Below the pieces are notes generated by a model. The model was given only the letters and a program-made list of their open reading frames with translations, did not search any database and was not told where the DNA came from. 64,000 nt of DNA from Archegozetes longisetosus (taxonomy: Eukaryota; Arthropoda; Arachnida; Sarcoptiformes; Trhypochthoniidae): assembly GCA_018873245.2 (NCBI GenBank), contig JAEMBT020000006.1, positions 1,185,804 to 1,249,803 on the forward strand, in the 5' to 3' direction. This document shows, in pieces, positions 34,400 through 46,700 of the stretch (position 1 is its first letter; every line of letters starts with the position of its first letter). The position numbers and the translations under genes are program-made.

Positions 34400-36640
34400 A
34401 GCAATTTTAAGTTTTCTCCTTTCTTGAGTTATACAGTTTTTGCACTTTTTACCTGAGCATTAACTTTAGTTTGACTTAAATTTAAAACATGATTATTATG
34501 TTTAAGAGCAGTCAAGTCAGCGTTCAATTCATTTGTGTAAAAACTCCTTATATATTTAAATAAACATTTGATGTTATATTAGTTTTTGTGATTAATTGAA
34601 TGGTTTAATCTAATTCTTAATGTTAATAATTTAAATAATTATTTATATTTAAAAACTTCTATGCATAGTTTGCGCTTAATTAACACGTAGAGATGTCCAC
34701 ATTTGAATGGTATCCAATATGTCTTTTGTCTTAAAGCATCACATATGATGTTTACAGACTTACAAGTTAGTGTAAATATCTGGTTCCAGGTATATTGATA
34801 TTCTATCGTAATGTTTGGAAATTTTTTCTGTAACAATAAATATTTGTTTTATGTTTGGTAATTTTTTAGAGAAATTCCTATGAATATACAGTAGACTGAA
34901 CTATAGTCTGAGTTTAAGATATACACTTTAACGCATAACATGTATTCGTAATATAAATATAGCAGACTAATCAGATTTGTTTTACAGGTGAGACTACTGT
35001 ACAGTCAACATAAAACTATGCTCGTTTGAACTTTCGAATATAAAAAAATTGACCGCTTTCTTGTTTACTTTTGATCAGAACAATCAACAAACGTTTTAGT
35101 TATTAACAGTTCAAGTTATAGTCATTGACAAATTTTACTTTTTAATCTTTTATTGGTAATTAGTATGCCTCCCATTTACTACAATAATTGATTGCAATCT
35201 TCGTTACAAACAATTAATTAAATGAACACAAAAATCTACGAAGCCATTTGCTTACAGTTCTTGTCGTAGCCTACCATTTAAGCAATTACCTCATCGCTAT
35301 GATTTTTTCGATGAAATAATAGTATCAAATTTTGTTCCTTTGCGTCAATTGGTTGGCTGTTTCTCCACTGTATATTCTCAACAAATTCCATTATAAATTG
35401 TATATCAAATTAAAATATATAAGAAAAGTAACTCGAAAAACGCCCTAAAATGTGTTTATGTAATAAAAATTGTTTTGTTTGCAATTCAAAGTTTATTGAA
35501 TGTATTCATGATTTATCAATTTTATTTCAAAAGCAAACAAAATGTAAATCTCTATCTGTTCTTATTAAAAAGTTCATATAAGCCTATTTTTAAGTTCACT
35601 GTACTTAAGAAATAGTGATTTGTCAGAGACTCATCCTGAAGCTGTCCCAACTATCCTCAGAATCTCAAATGGTATAAGCATTATTTGGAAGCAACACTTC
35701 AATCTCCTAAAGACTATCATATTGGAAAAAGACGACATGGTTATTGACTCTTTAAAAATTGATTTCAAAGGTTGAGTTTCTGAGCGAATTAACATTTTGT
35801 GCACGGATAGGGATAGAATATTTTATGTAATATCAAATCGCATAGGGATTCAGCCATTGAAATCAATTGTAAAAATTTCAATAAAACATGTTAGCTTTAT
35901 TGAATAAAATAATCTTCAACAGACCGAAGTGTTGTTTCTAAAAAATACTTTCACTATTCGAAGGTCAGGTCGAAACAAAGCAGCAATTAATCGAATATGA
36001 TTCGATGAAGTAAGGAGTTGTTTGATATCGATGTTGTCGAAATTTAAATCAAAATGATCAGTAAAACTCAAATTTTAAAGTTTTTAATTTTATGACTTCC
36101 TCATTGCCTCAAGCATTGGAAAGAAGCATTAATAAGGGATTTACAAAGTACAAATTTTAAAGCACCAAATAAGTAAATGTTCGCATTACAGATTGTTTTG
36201 TTTGTGCGCCGTTTTCACAGGTATTAGGTATAAGGGAATCATATCTTGATACCGAAAATGCAGTATTAACTTGCCATGTCTAGTGTGCTACATGCGCACC
36301 CCCTAACCTAACTTAACTAACTTGACCTGATTTAGTGGTATAGTAAGACTAATTCTGCCTATCGACAGCTTGATGCAATTTATAACCAGTTCCATAAATA
36401 TGCTTTAAGTTAACTACATAACATCTTATTATCTATTGCTTATGTAACGTGCAAATAAAACGAACTGCAACGCGAATCTGGCAAATACATGAGTTCGACA
36501 CTATTCAAATCCTACGAATAAATGTCAAACCAGTCTTATTCTCACATTTTATCTTAAGATTTTTCTATAACTATTGAAAATCAATTACTAAAAACAGATT
36601 TTTCAAAGTGAAAATTCAAAAATGATCATTAATCTTAAGA
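34400..36640. other. Intergenic AT-rich region upstream of nothing recognised
   Basis: No gene is supported. At 36300-36327 there is a short run resembling CCTAA repeats (CCCTAACCTAACTTAACTAA), too short and irregular for a telomeric array. The stomatin gene on the minus strand ends at 36648, and its 3' flank lies here. Confidence 0.45.
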
Positions 36641-36647
36641 TATTCTT

Positions 36648-37866
36648 TTAGCTAGACTTTTTCATAAAAGCTTCAAAAAGATCAGTTGGGATCGGAAACA
36701 CGATCGTCTGATTCCTCTCACCGGCGATCGTACTCAATGTCTGCAAATATCTTAACTGAACGGCAGACTCGCTCTGACTCATAATATTTGCTGCTTCTGC
36801 CAAAGCTCGTGACGCTTTCTGTTCTCCCTCTGCATCCAGTACTTTGGCGCGCGCTTCGCGTGAAGCTTCCGCTTCTGCAGCCATTGCACGCTGTAATTGA
36901 GTGGGCAGTCGGACATTCTTGATGGCTACTCGTTCTACCCTAACTCCCCATTCATCTGTGACTCCGACTAACTGTCCTCGCATTGTCTTTAACACAAAAA
37001 ACTTTTTAAATGAACATAAATTTATCTAGTATTTTTGTTTTAAGGACGCGATTAGTGATTGTTTAGGTAGCATGCACTTAGTTCATTCTTACAGCAAGAT
37101 TCATTTGCTTTGAGTCAAAACTCTTGGCTTTTAATAAATCTTAAAATTATTCATTCTATCATATCAAGTAAACCCTAATAAACTTTTTTTCATATAATGA
37201 TTAAAAGAATTGCTTTAACTTGTTGTATGCTATTAATTCATATATAAATTCCTGTTAGAAGAGTTAGTGGAAAGTTAACTTCTTTCAAAACTGATAAATA
37301 CTGATCTATACCTCACTCATCACATTGGTATCACTTAATATTTCAGCCAAAGTTTTAACCCCGAAAATATTTCTCAAAGTAGTAGCTGATAGTAGTCGTG
37401 TTGCATTGGCATAATCGGCAACATTAGAAACAGCAGCAACTGCGTCTACAATACGATAATAGATAACAGCGTCCACATCAACAGTAATAGAATCCTTTGT
37501 CAATATCTTCTGCGGCGGAACGTCGAACGAAACAGTCCTCAAATCAACCAATTGGTAACTGTCGACACACGGGATTATGAATATAACTCCTGGGCCTTTA
37601 GTTCCACCATGACTGAGCCTTCCGTGGCGAAAGATAACTACTCTTTCGTATTCATTGATGACTTCGAAGCAGACGAACAGAGATAAGGGAAAAGTACACA
37701 AAATTAGTAGTAAAGAGAGAAGTGTAAATAAAAGGCCGAATAATTCCATAGCAGCTGACTCTTCTTGACCTATAGTCGTCCGCACGTCATAACGGGTTTC
37801 ATTTGAAACAATACTTGATTTCATTTCTATCATTTGACTAGGACTTTTCGATGAACTTGATGCCAT
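36648..37866 (-). CDS. Stomatin-like membrane protein (SPFH family), two exons
   Basis: Exons are 37312-37866 and 36648-36986, giving 297 residues. Exon 1 ends MSE|GTATAG; exon 2 starts AAAG|ACA ATG CGA, phase 0. The N-terminus is cytosolic. Residues about 40-69 form the hydrophobic hairpin with the conserved bend proline (Pro60, CTFPLSLFVCF). NEYERVVIFRHGRL then opens the SPFH/PHB domain (GPGVIFIIPC, VDLRTVSFDVPP, LTKDSITVDVDAVIYYRI, ATTLRNIFGVKTLAEILSD). Next come WGVRVERVAIKNVRLP and the Ala/Glu-rich helix ending QLRYLQTLSTIAGERN and VFPIPTDLFE. The length matches stomatins. Family members oligomerise on the inner membrane face and modulate ion channels. The stretch around the splice (TMRGQLVGVTDEWG) departs from the usual LDEATDPWG. 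No paralogue name can be fixed without a tree. Confidence 0.92.
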
Positions 37867-38251
37867 ACTTCAACTGTTGAATTCAGTTCTCTGAACTCAA
37901 ATATTCTGTTCTAAATTCTTAAATTCACATATCCATAAACTTGAATACTTTTTCGAGTTATGCAATAGTTTTCATTTGATTACCAGACAATGACTATTAA
38001 ACTGTTTTTAATAGTAGAGATTTTTCTATCACTTGACTTATATTTGTGTCAGATTTATAAATATACCATTTTATGAGTTTCTACAGTAACGAATGTAGAG
38101 TTTGTTTGCAAAACATAAGGTACTAATCACTGGATTGCACAGAAAATTATAGGATTCCTCAAATTATTTTTATCTCTTAAATTGTTTTGACTCCTCATAA
38201 ATTTCCAATTCAATTAGCGAAAGCAATTAAATAGCATTTAAATATTATAGC

Positions 38252-38509
38252 TTGAGTCATATTCATAAGCACAAAGTAAACCAAATATATAAAGAAGTTT
38301 TTGATTACAACCGATTCCCAGAAGCATTAGACTATTATCTTCAGACAAACATCAAAAGACTTTGTATACTGATTGATAGTTTTGAGTATTACTTTTACGC
38401 CTTATTCATATCGATGGAAAGAGAATATGTTAAGCGGCGCATAGCTTCTTACCTGTCAGATTATTGTGTGTATAAGTACCTTGAAACATGCTCAAATCAG
38501 GAACTATAG
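38252..38509 (+). CDS. Unrecognised open frame, possible exon
   Basis: An 85-codon frame without an early ATG (the first ATG is in SMEREYVKRRI). It is preceded by an acceptor-like ATTATAG at about 38250. Composition is protein-like, with many Tyr, Leu and Lys residues (HKVNQIYKEVFDYNRFPEAL, and a C-terminal ASYLSDYCVYKYLETCSNQE). It lies 390 bp upstream of the stomatin start, on the opposite strand, and 70 bp before a DNA transposon. It could be a last exon or a relic. No family recognised. Confidence 0.25.
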   Translation: MSHIHKHKVNQIYKEVFDYNRFPEALDYYLQTNIKRLCILIDSFEYYFYALFISMEREYVKRRIASYLSDYCVYKYLETCSNQEL

Positions 38510-38581
38510 ATCACACGTTCAGATCAAAATTAAGGGTATTGTCAAACAATAAGGTTTAACTTATTTGTTTGTAGTATAATA

Positions 38582-39511
38582 AAGGAGGTGTAAATAGACG
38601 GGTTGCACAACTTTAAGATTAAATTTCTGAAAAACTAGTGAAGTAAGAAACATAATATTTTAACATGTTATAAAGTGTTATATACCCTTTATATAAATAA
38701 AGTATTATAATAATATCTATTACAACTTTTTAATAAATTAATTTTTACGAAAAGTATACTTAAATTGAATTGTGCAAAACTTCATTTTTATAATCAAATA
38801 TTGCTTTGTAAAAAGTTTATTATTATAGATATTTGAAAAATTTTAGTTGAAATGTAAAAATAAGACATTATTCCACATTTAAATAATGTTGTAAAATTTT
38901 TACGATAGGTTAGTGAGTTTTTATATATAATAAACTGCTTTTCCATTCAAAACTTTTTTTGATTTTAAATGAAGAGAATTTGATGATATATTTTAACATC
39001 AATATCAGTGTTGTGTTGAAAATTTATTATTGTTCCTAAAAGTACTTATGTTCCATCGATTTTTATAGTTGTTATTTATTATGTAATTGTTAAAAATTAT
39101 TGATATCCCTTATTATATTTTGATATCATAAATTTAGTCGATTCAATGAAAAATGGTTAATTTTAAAGGTATTAATATTTTTGCAAGGCAACTCAATTTT
39201 AATATAATATAAATACTTTTCAAAAGTACATCAGTTACTCTATTTATGATATCAAAATTATCAAAATTGTTCAATTTTAAATATAAAAAATTTCCGAATT
39301 TATTTTGAAAATACTGGCACAAAACAGTTTATCGTGAGGGTTGAAAAATTAATTATAAAATAGTTATTTTTGGCGTTTCAAAATCTTTCAGTAATAAAAT
39401 CAATAGAAGGATAATTGATTTACTTTATGTAAAAAATTTAAAGAATTTTCTTGAAAACCTACTGAGTTATACTAGATTTAAATCCTGCAACCCATTCATT
39501 TACACCTCCTT
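38582..39511. mobile_element. TA-flanked non-autonomous DNA transposon, 930 bp
   Basis: The ends read AAGGAGGTGTAAATAGACGG on the left and, as reverse complement, AAGGAGGTGTAAATGAATGG on the right, both followed by GTTGCA. TA borders each side (38580-38581 and 39512-39513), consistent with a Tc1/mariner-type target duplication. The interior is extremely AT-rich and has no transposase. A non-autonomous copy. Confidence 0.8.
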
Positions 39512-39557
39512 TAGTTTAAAAACTTTTATCACAAGCACTTATCAAACAAGGCATATT

Positions 39558-39683
39558 TGAAGAGTTTACTTCCAAAAGGGCTTAAGTGTCTAATATTATA
39601 AAGTCCGTAAATGTCGCATTGGACGCTTAAAGTAACGTACCTTACAATGTGGAAACCTAAGCCCTTTTGAAGATAAACTCTTC
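39558..39683. repeat. Small inverted-repeat element (hairpin)
   Basis: TGAAGAGTTTACTTCCAAAA and GGGCTTAAG at 39558-39587 pair with CTTAGGCCC-type sequence at 39656-39683, as the reverse complement of TGAAGAGTTTATCTTCAAAA. Arms are about 30 bp with three or four mismatches, and the loop is about 65 bp. A small MITE just 45 bp from the preceding transposon. Confidence 0.65.
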
Positions 39684-39689
39684 ATTTTT

Positions 39690-41160
39690 TATATGAGGTT
39701 TCAATGCTATCTCTAAAATGCTTAAACTTTGGTTTCAGTCAATTTAATGTTTTTCAACTTTTTGATCAATGAAGTGCTCACAAAGCAAAGCATATTTTAC
39801 CGCCTAATATTGTTTCTATCAATTTTATAGCTTCCACCTTCAAAAACTACTTCTTACCCGTTGTTTCCGAACTTTTTCATTATACAAGTGAACTGCAGGC
39901 TAAACTTTATTTAAAAATAAGGCCATACTTAAAGTTTGTTAATTAACGCAAACTCTTTGATACAGCATAGAAAAGGGGGATTATTTAACAGCAGCTCATT
40001 CATGTTTCGATGAAACAAGCTGTACTATAAATTAAAATGTAATTTTGTCTTTCCGTGTATGATTTAAATAGTTTTTCAGTTTTTGTCTATAGGAAGAATG
40101 GTTCATAAATTGTTCTTAAAAATTATTTAAAATCCCAGTTGAGCTTCAAATTCAAATTATTTATGCTTCACACTCAAAAATCATTGTGATTGTGAGTACT
40201 TTTAAATTAATGTTTATCTCATAAATTAAATGATTGGTGTAGCCGTTCAGTACAGGCTCTGTCAATTTACTTTATTTCTTAAACTAATCAGTAGAGGATG
40301 TTTGCTAGTCAAAGTCACTAATAAACCATCCACTTTACTCCTTGCAATAAGTTTCGTAGAGATTTGCATGAATGAGCTTCTATGACAATCTGCTAGAAGT
40401 ATGTCCATCAGATGGTATCTCTAGCACTTTAGGTATTGACCGAATCAAAAGCCTTAGAGCTTGATTCTTATAGATATTTCAAATAAAAAATTGTTTAATA
40501 TTTAGAGCTTGCACTTTCCGTTTAAACTTTAAGGGCTTATTTTTTGTATAGCGACCATTAAACTACAGTTTCAGCTTTTTTTAGAAGTTACAAGGATATC
40601 AATTTGAATTTATCCCTTCCTTTTAAATAAAAACTTATTCAATGCAATTAGAAGCTTAGATTTTATTTTTCTAGTTGGCTGAAAGTACGAAAGCATTAGT
40701 CTAAGAGTAACTTTTACTAAGATTTCTCAACAATACAAAAAGGATGGTTTAAGGGTTTAATTTGCCTGTTAATTCAATTTAATTATTTAACCTTCAATTA
40801 ATAATAGCGAAATTGATAAGAAAGAATCAAACATCATTTACTCATCGTTCGAAATTTCTTATGATTGCAAATCAAAGCTTTTAGGTGACGAATGTGAATA
40901 GTTGGTCAAATTACACAATATTCAATGAGTTAATCTTCCGAAAAAATTGACATTCTATTGGCAAAATTTAAAGTTTAAACTGCAACGTATTATTTGACTC
41001 ATGTCATCAATTTCGATATTATCAATTGAAGGCTAAATAATTAAATTTTAATATTGAACTGATAAGTATACAAAACCACTATTTGAGTTCTTTTATTTTT
41101 TTGTAAGGTTATAAGAGAACTACTTTTCAATAAACATCTTCATATATTTAATTATTTCCT
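39690..41160. other. AT-rich stretch with no recognisable gene
   Basis: No coding, RNA or repeat feature is supported over about 1.5 kb. Confidence 0.45.
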
Positions 41161-41190
41161 AAATCGTCAAAAGTATGACCAGTACTCTCT

Positions 41191-41240
41191 TCACTCTCAG
41201 ATACTGAGATTTTCTTCACTCTCAGATACTGAGATTTTCT
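41191..41240. repeat. Tandem duplication of a 25-bp unit
   Basis: The unit TCACTCTCAGATACTGAGAT (plus TTTCT) occurs twice in exact tandem with the start of a third copy. Each unit contains the palindrome CTCAGATACTGAG. It lies at the 3' end of the acidic frame, whose stop codon falls inside the first minus-strand unit. Confidence 0.85.
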
Positions 41241-41605
41241 TCACTGCTAGTACCATCATCAGGTTCTGCATTCTCATCACCAGCTGTTTTTTCACACGTG
41301 CTCTCATGATTATCACTCGATTTTATAATAGCTTCAGTTCCAGTTTGATCAGTAGATTCTGGAGTAGATTCAGCACTTCTGCTCTTGCTATAATCAGGTG
41401 TAGCTTCAGAATTATCTGTTTCATCGTCATCACTACCACCAGAATCAGCCAAGCTTCACTATTACCATAAGCTAAACTGTCATTTAAATTTGAATCTGAT
41501 TCTAAAGTTGAATTATGGCAAGGTATAACACTATAACCCGCACCTTCTGTTACGGTTCTATCTGATTCTTGTGGCAAACAACTTGATGCTAGAATAACTT
41601 TATAC
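41222..41605 (-). pseudogene. Acidic Ser/Glu/Asp-rich reading frame with a frameshift
   Basis: Two overlapping minus-strand frames share the same composition. Upstream is LPQESDRTVTEGAGYSVIPC then HNSTLESDSNLNDSLAYG. Downstream is ADSGGSDDDETDNSEATPDY, then many Ser, Thr, Glu and Asp residues, ending SSEENLSI. A one-base shift near 41455 (NSEA to ADSGG) links them; stops in the other frames rule out a simple overlap. The upstream part opens after an acceptor-like TTCTAG. It could be the last exon of a secreted or nuclear acidic protein that has decayed, or a base error. No family recognised. Confidence 0.35.
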
Positions 41606-41639
41606 CAATTTTATATTCGTTTTTTAAATGTCTTCGTAT

Positions 41640-43660
41640 TTATGAAAATGTTTCTTTTAGAAAAAGTCCAAAATAATTGAATAAAAATTTGATTGTTTGA
41701 TATTTTAGATGGAGCACTCACTTATATTAAAATGAAAAATAATATTACTAAAAATATTAATAAAATTAATATTAATAAAAATGGTATTATACAAGCTTCC
41801 AAATGAACATCATTGAGGAAAAATGATATTGCGATCATATTTTACTTAGTTAAAGCATATTTTTGGCAGCGATTAATGAAAAGATTAGCAAAAATACGAG
41901 GACTGTTGAGTTAGTTAAATGATTAAAACTCTTTAGTTAAGTTGAAGAAAAGTTTGATTATAAACACTAACATTTTCTTTATTAGAAATGTAAAAGAAGT
42001 CAAAACTTCTGGAATAAGGTTATAAAGCATTCGAATGTTTTGAGTAAAACATTTTAAGCGTTAAGTCTTGAAAAATACAAAATAAGAAATAAAATGAAAA
42101 CTCTGCGATAAGTTTATTAAAATTGAGATTAATTGTCCCCTTTGTATTTACTAATATTTGAACGCAAGAGCAACGTTTATTAGTTTGAGCAAAAAATAAT
42201 TTAAAATATGATTACAGATTAATAACAGGAAGAAGGCCGAAATACTTCAAATATTATTATATTTAATGTTCAACTCAATAGTAAATGTCGTTTTATTTAT
42301 TCATAATTAAATCAATGTTGAGCTGAAGGGTTGAACGCATTTGGACGGTGTTTCATCAAGGATTATGAGCCAAAAAACATCAATGAGTGGAAAATTGTGA
42401 AAAGCCATTTCGTAACTAATTAATTAGGTTTGTAGGGAGTAGTCAGCTATTCATGAATTTATTAATTATAAGTCAGGATCATATTAATATCTGTGGATTA
42501 TCATGAATTTCTTGATCTATCGCTAGAACTTGCGTCAAATCCTCTGAAAAAGTTTGTTATTTAACAAAACTGGTGGAATCCTATGAAAACATAGCCTATA
42601 ATATTAAGCCTATTATTTAGCTAACATTTTATTAAATTGTTGCGTATCTTTTTTCACAATCCACTTCGAGCTTGAAATTTGTTTCTGAAATGTTGAATAA
42701 TGATTTGTAGGATGTCAATTTTTAAAAAAAGTATTGAACAACTGCAGTATTTATAAATCAATAAACAGACTAGCAATTAATAATTGAAGATTACAAAACC
42801 AAAATCAATTGCTTTTTGCAGCAGCTTTTCGTCCAGAAACCAGAAAAAACTAGTTTTATGTCAAAATAATGGATTTATTTCTTTAATAGTATGAGAGATA
42901 GAGACTAAATAATAGACAAGTAGACATTGATGAAAAATGGTAGAAAATGAAAAATTAGAGTCAGACTTAAAAAGTATTAACACGATAAACGAAATTGTAT
43001 TAAACGAACCGTAAAATAGAGTTAAAGGAATTTGTTGAACCATGCCATCTCTAATCAAATTTTTATTACTTAAAAACAATAAACAGAAAATGAATGAAAA
43101 AGTTTGTATTTTGAGCCATTCAACCTTTTCGATGAGCTGAGGGGAATATGACAAAAATCTAAATTTTAGCGAATAAAATGTTTGATATGCCATCCTCTAA
43201 TTTCATTCAATTTGTTTTCTTTGGCAATGCTTCAAACACTTGCATATCACTTATTTTGTGCGCGTATTTGAACAGTCAGTGACAATATTTCGCTCGCAAG
43301 TAAAAGTAATTTCAGGTTTTATCGAGTTTAATATTATTCTCCGCCTCAAATTGTCAAATACACCTTAACTCGTATTATATAGAACTATAACCATTGCTAT
43401 TGTATAGTCTATGTATATAAGAGATTCTCCGATGCACTCGAGTTGCAGAAAAGTTTTTTTTTCTAACTTTTAATAGGCAATAAAAACTTTATCGATGAAA
43501 AAATAGTTATACTAAATATCAAAACCTTTCAAAGCTTATACCAACATTTTTAAAATATTGATTAATTTCAAAAGAATTTTCAAAAGTTATTTTCAACTAA
43601 AAAATTGAATATTTGTTTGACTCAAGTTTAACGATCGCGACATTCAACTATTGAGTCAAA
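41640..43660. other. Region upstream of the SLC12 gene, no gene recognised
   Basis: No exon chain is supported. A 110-codon minus-strand frame at 42861-43193 is Phe/Leu/Ser-rich, as expected from T-rich DNA, and lacks any motif. The promoter of the downstream SLC12 gene should lie in the right part, but I see no unambiguous TATA or initiator there. Confidence 0.4.
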
Positions 43661-43706
43661 CTGATTGTCAATAAGAAGATTTGATGCTAAAACTAATTGC
43701 ATAAAA

Positions 43707-46700
43707 ATGACTGCTAACGAACAAAGACAAACTCGATTTTCTGTCGATAGAGTAGATGTTAATAATTTGAGCAACGGTTTTGACCCAACACGAAGAGCAC
43801 AACTAACTGCTGATCAATGTATGACGAGAGAAGCACCGCCAAGAGTTGACCACTACAGAAATGTTCTATCAATTCACGGACGTGTCAGTCGACCAACACT
43901 TGAGGAGTTACATGTTGGACATATTCCAGAAACTTATTTGAAAGTAAGTTAAAAACTTATAGTCTTACTATGTTACGACAGAGCTTACATAACTTTAAAA
44001 CTCTCAGTAAGGTTTGAGAAAAAATACCCTATTGAAAGCAAAATTTTCCACTCAGTTAGTGTTTGATTGTTGCAATTTTAAAACTCTTCTATTAGTATAT
44101 TTCTACTGAAAGCATAAGATAGTATGCGATTTAGACAGTGAATAATTTTTATATTAATGTTGTGATCATTTTTCATTCTGAATGTTTGTTAAGTATGTTA
44201 CGCACAAAAACTAAAATATGTTATGAATTGGAACACACATGTGTTTTTAAAATGCATTAGTAGTTAAGTTTAATCGTTCCTCTAACAAGGTTCAACTTGA
44301 AGTTCATGTTAATTAATCTGATGCCATATTTAGATTATGCGAAATGTCCAAATCAATGTAGAGGGTTTCAAATTCTAATTTAACTAATAAATCAGGATAT
44401 ATTCGGTTATCAAAGAGTTTTAAGAATAGTTTTGAAAGTAGTAATTTGCAGGTTGTAAAATTAAAGCTAAACTACTCTTTAATCTATGTTTGAATCTATT
44501 GTGCTCAATATCCAGTGCAATGTGCGCAATCTTAACAATCAAACCGTTATCTAAATATTGCCTTATTATTTAAATATTACAATTATTTCTCAAATCTATC
44601 AATAGATGGGCAATTCCCTTAAAGTAATTGTCAGAAATATCGATATTTTTGATCTATTTATTAGCGGATGAAGTGACAATTCGAGTCAGCATAAAAATAA
44701 ACGTTAATTTGTGGAAAATTTGAAAAATGTTTCATACAAAAATAACAATTTTCAAATTGTTAATCAAACTAATAATTATGTCAATGTGTTTACTATCAAT
44801 AAAATTGATTTAGTTGTTAAGCTTAGGGGCTATCTTTATTACTAATCAAAGCTTCGAGTTATCCTGAGCTATTTAAGCTGAGAATGCTGTTTGACTCGTG
44901 AGTCTGCAGTCTGCCAATCAGTGTTTATAAACTGTTATCCTCTCCATTCTCTTATCACTTAATACAAAGTGCTTCTCAAGTGACTAATTTCATAAAATTG
45001 TTTTCAGTTTGATGTGTGCAAAGTATAATTCAAATATTTCATGAATGAAAGAACAAAAGTTGTTTACATCGTTTAAGCTTATGTGATGTTTTTAGTAAAC
45101 TTTTCATGTTATGCCTTCAAGTTTTATAAATTAATGCTCATTTTAACTCATTTAAAAAGTATTAGTTGCTGTTCATTTTGTGTTTAAAAGATAGATAAGT
45201 CAATAAAAAGAGAGAAATTTTAATTTTGAAATCACAACAAATGATTGCATTTAATGTTTATTTACAAAACTATCTACAATTAAATAAATACAAATATAAA
45301 TATTGAGTGGATTTGAGATTTGTTTTCTCAAATGATCATGACTGAAACTGAAGCAAAATAAACAAGAAAAACTTTTAGCCACAATCAAAACCTTCAAACA
45401 AGATTGCTTTTTATATTAATTGGAAAGATTCCTGTTCCAAGGAATCTTGAAATGCAATTTTCAAATGACGATCTGATAGGATGCAAATGAAGCAAATAAG
45501 AGAGTTTTAAAGCATTTTATTTGATTGACGAAATGGTTATGCAATTTTAATATCCTGAAAAAGTTATTTTTAAAGGTACTATTATATTTCAATAAAAGAC
45601 AGTCTAGTAATAAATTGAAATCTAATCAATAAAATAATAATAAGCAATGTTTGCATAATCAACAAATGGTACATTCATATCAAATCGAAATACCCTTGAA
45701 TTTGAATTCTTGACTAACGAATTCTAAGCCAAACACATCTGTTTAACTCTGTATTTACAAAAAGTATCATTTCAAATAAAGTATAGGTAAAATTGCACAA
45801 ATCCCTAACAATTGACACACAATTATGAGTATATTTTAAGCACTTTCCTGGTCAAAATTGAGCATCATTTTGTTGCAATGCATTGTTTTTCTTATTTTGT
45901 CGCAAAATGACTAGACAAATAATTGATACATTTTTGAAGAGACGAGGTTTGTTTGAAGAACTTGATGAGAAACAAACCAAAGCTCAAAGTTTATAAGACT
46001 TTGAAAACAAAGATGGAAATTCATTGTTATTTCGATAGCGAAGCCCAGAATTCACAGGTATAGAAAGAACTTACCCATTAGTCATTAAAATTTCGGTCAC
46101 ATTTTGGTAATAAAAATTGATCATATGAGAGGAAAAACTGAAGAATTTCTCATGGCTTAATTTGCAAGCTAAATTATAGTAATTTAGTCAATAGTTTCAT
46201 TAGAGTTCACATTGAATAGTGAAAAATTAGGAAAATTCAAATCTATAACAATTATGCAGGCATACACTTACATGCTTTGATTGCCAATTATCGACAATAA
46301 AATAAATTATTGAATGTATTTTTAGGCTCCACTCGACAAGTGTCTGATATTTGTGTTCACCCGATATATTTATTTTGTACATGTACATGCATCCTTATAC
46401 TCGTGATTAGCTCGCGAGCAGATTGTTGTAACGATAAATCAAATAATAGTTTCGTAAACTTGTATGAAAAACTTTTCCATTAGTTGCTAGAAAGTCATTT
46501 TTTGTTGATCTAATTGATTGATTTGAAGAATAGACATATAATGAAAAAAACTGGTCTCTAGTTTGTTCATAAAGTAAACAGAGAGAAAAATTTCATTTAT
46601 GGAAACTTATTGTGATTAAGGACAAAAACTTGTAATTTAATCATAAGTCATCTGACAACAATGAAACTGAAATTTATTTATAATATCTGATATAATAGAT

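Noticed and set aside
34131..34427. 98-codon plus-strand frame
   Set aside because: Lies antisense to the candidate secreted peptide and has no motif or signal sequence. At most one of the two can be real, and the minus-strand frame looks better.
36300..36327. CCTAA-like run (CCCTAACCTAACTTAACTAA) suggesting telomeric TTAGG repeats
   Set aside because: Only two exact units followed by degenerate ones; a similar pair (GTTAGGTTAGGTTAAT) occurs near 10.54 kb. Too short for an interstitial telomere.
42861..43193. 110-codon minus-strand frame resembling a membrane receptor fragment
   Set aside because: Its Phe/Leu/Ser/Ile content is what T-rich DNA gives by chance. No motif, splice context or hydrophobic periodicity supports a gene.
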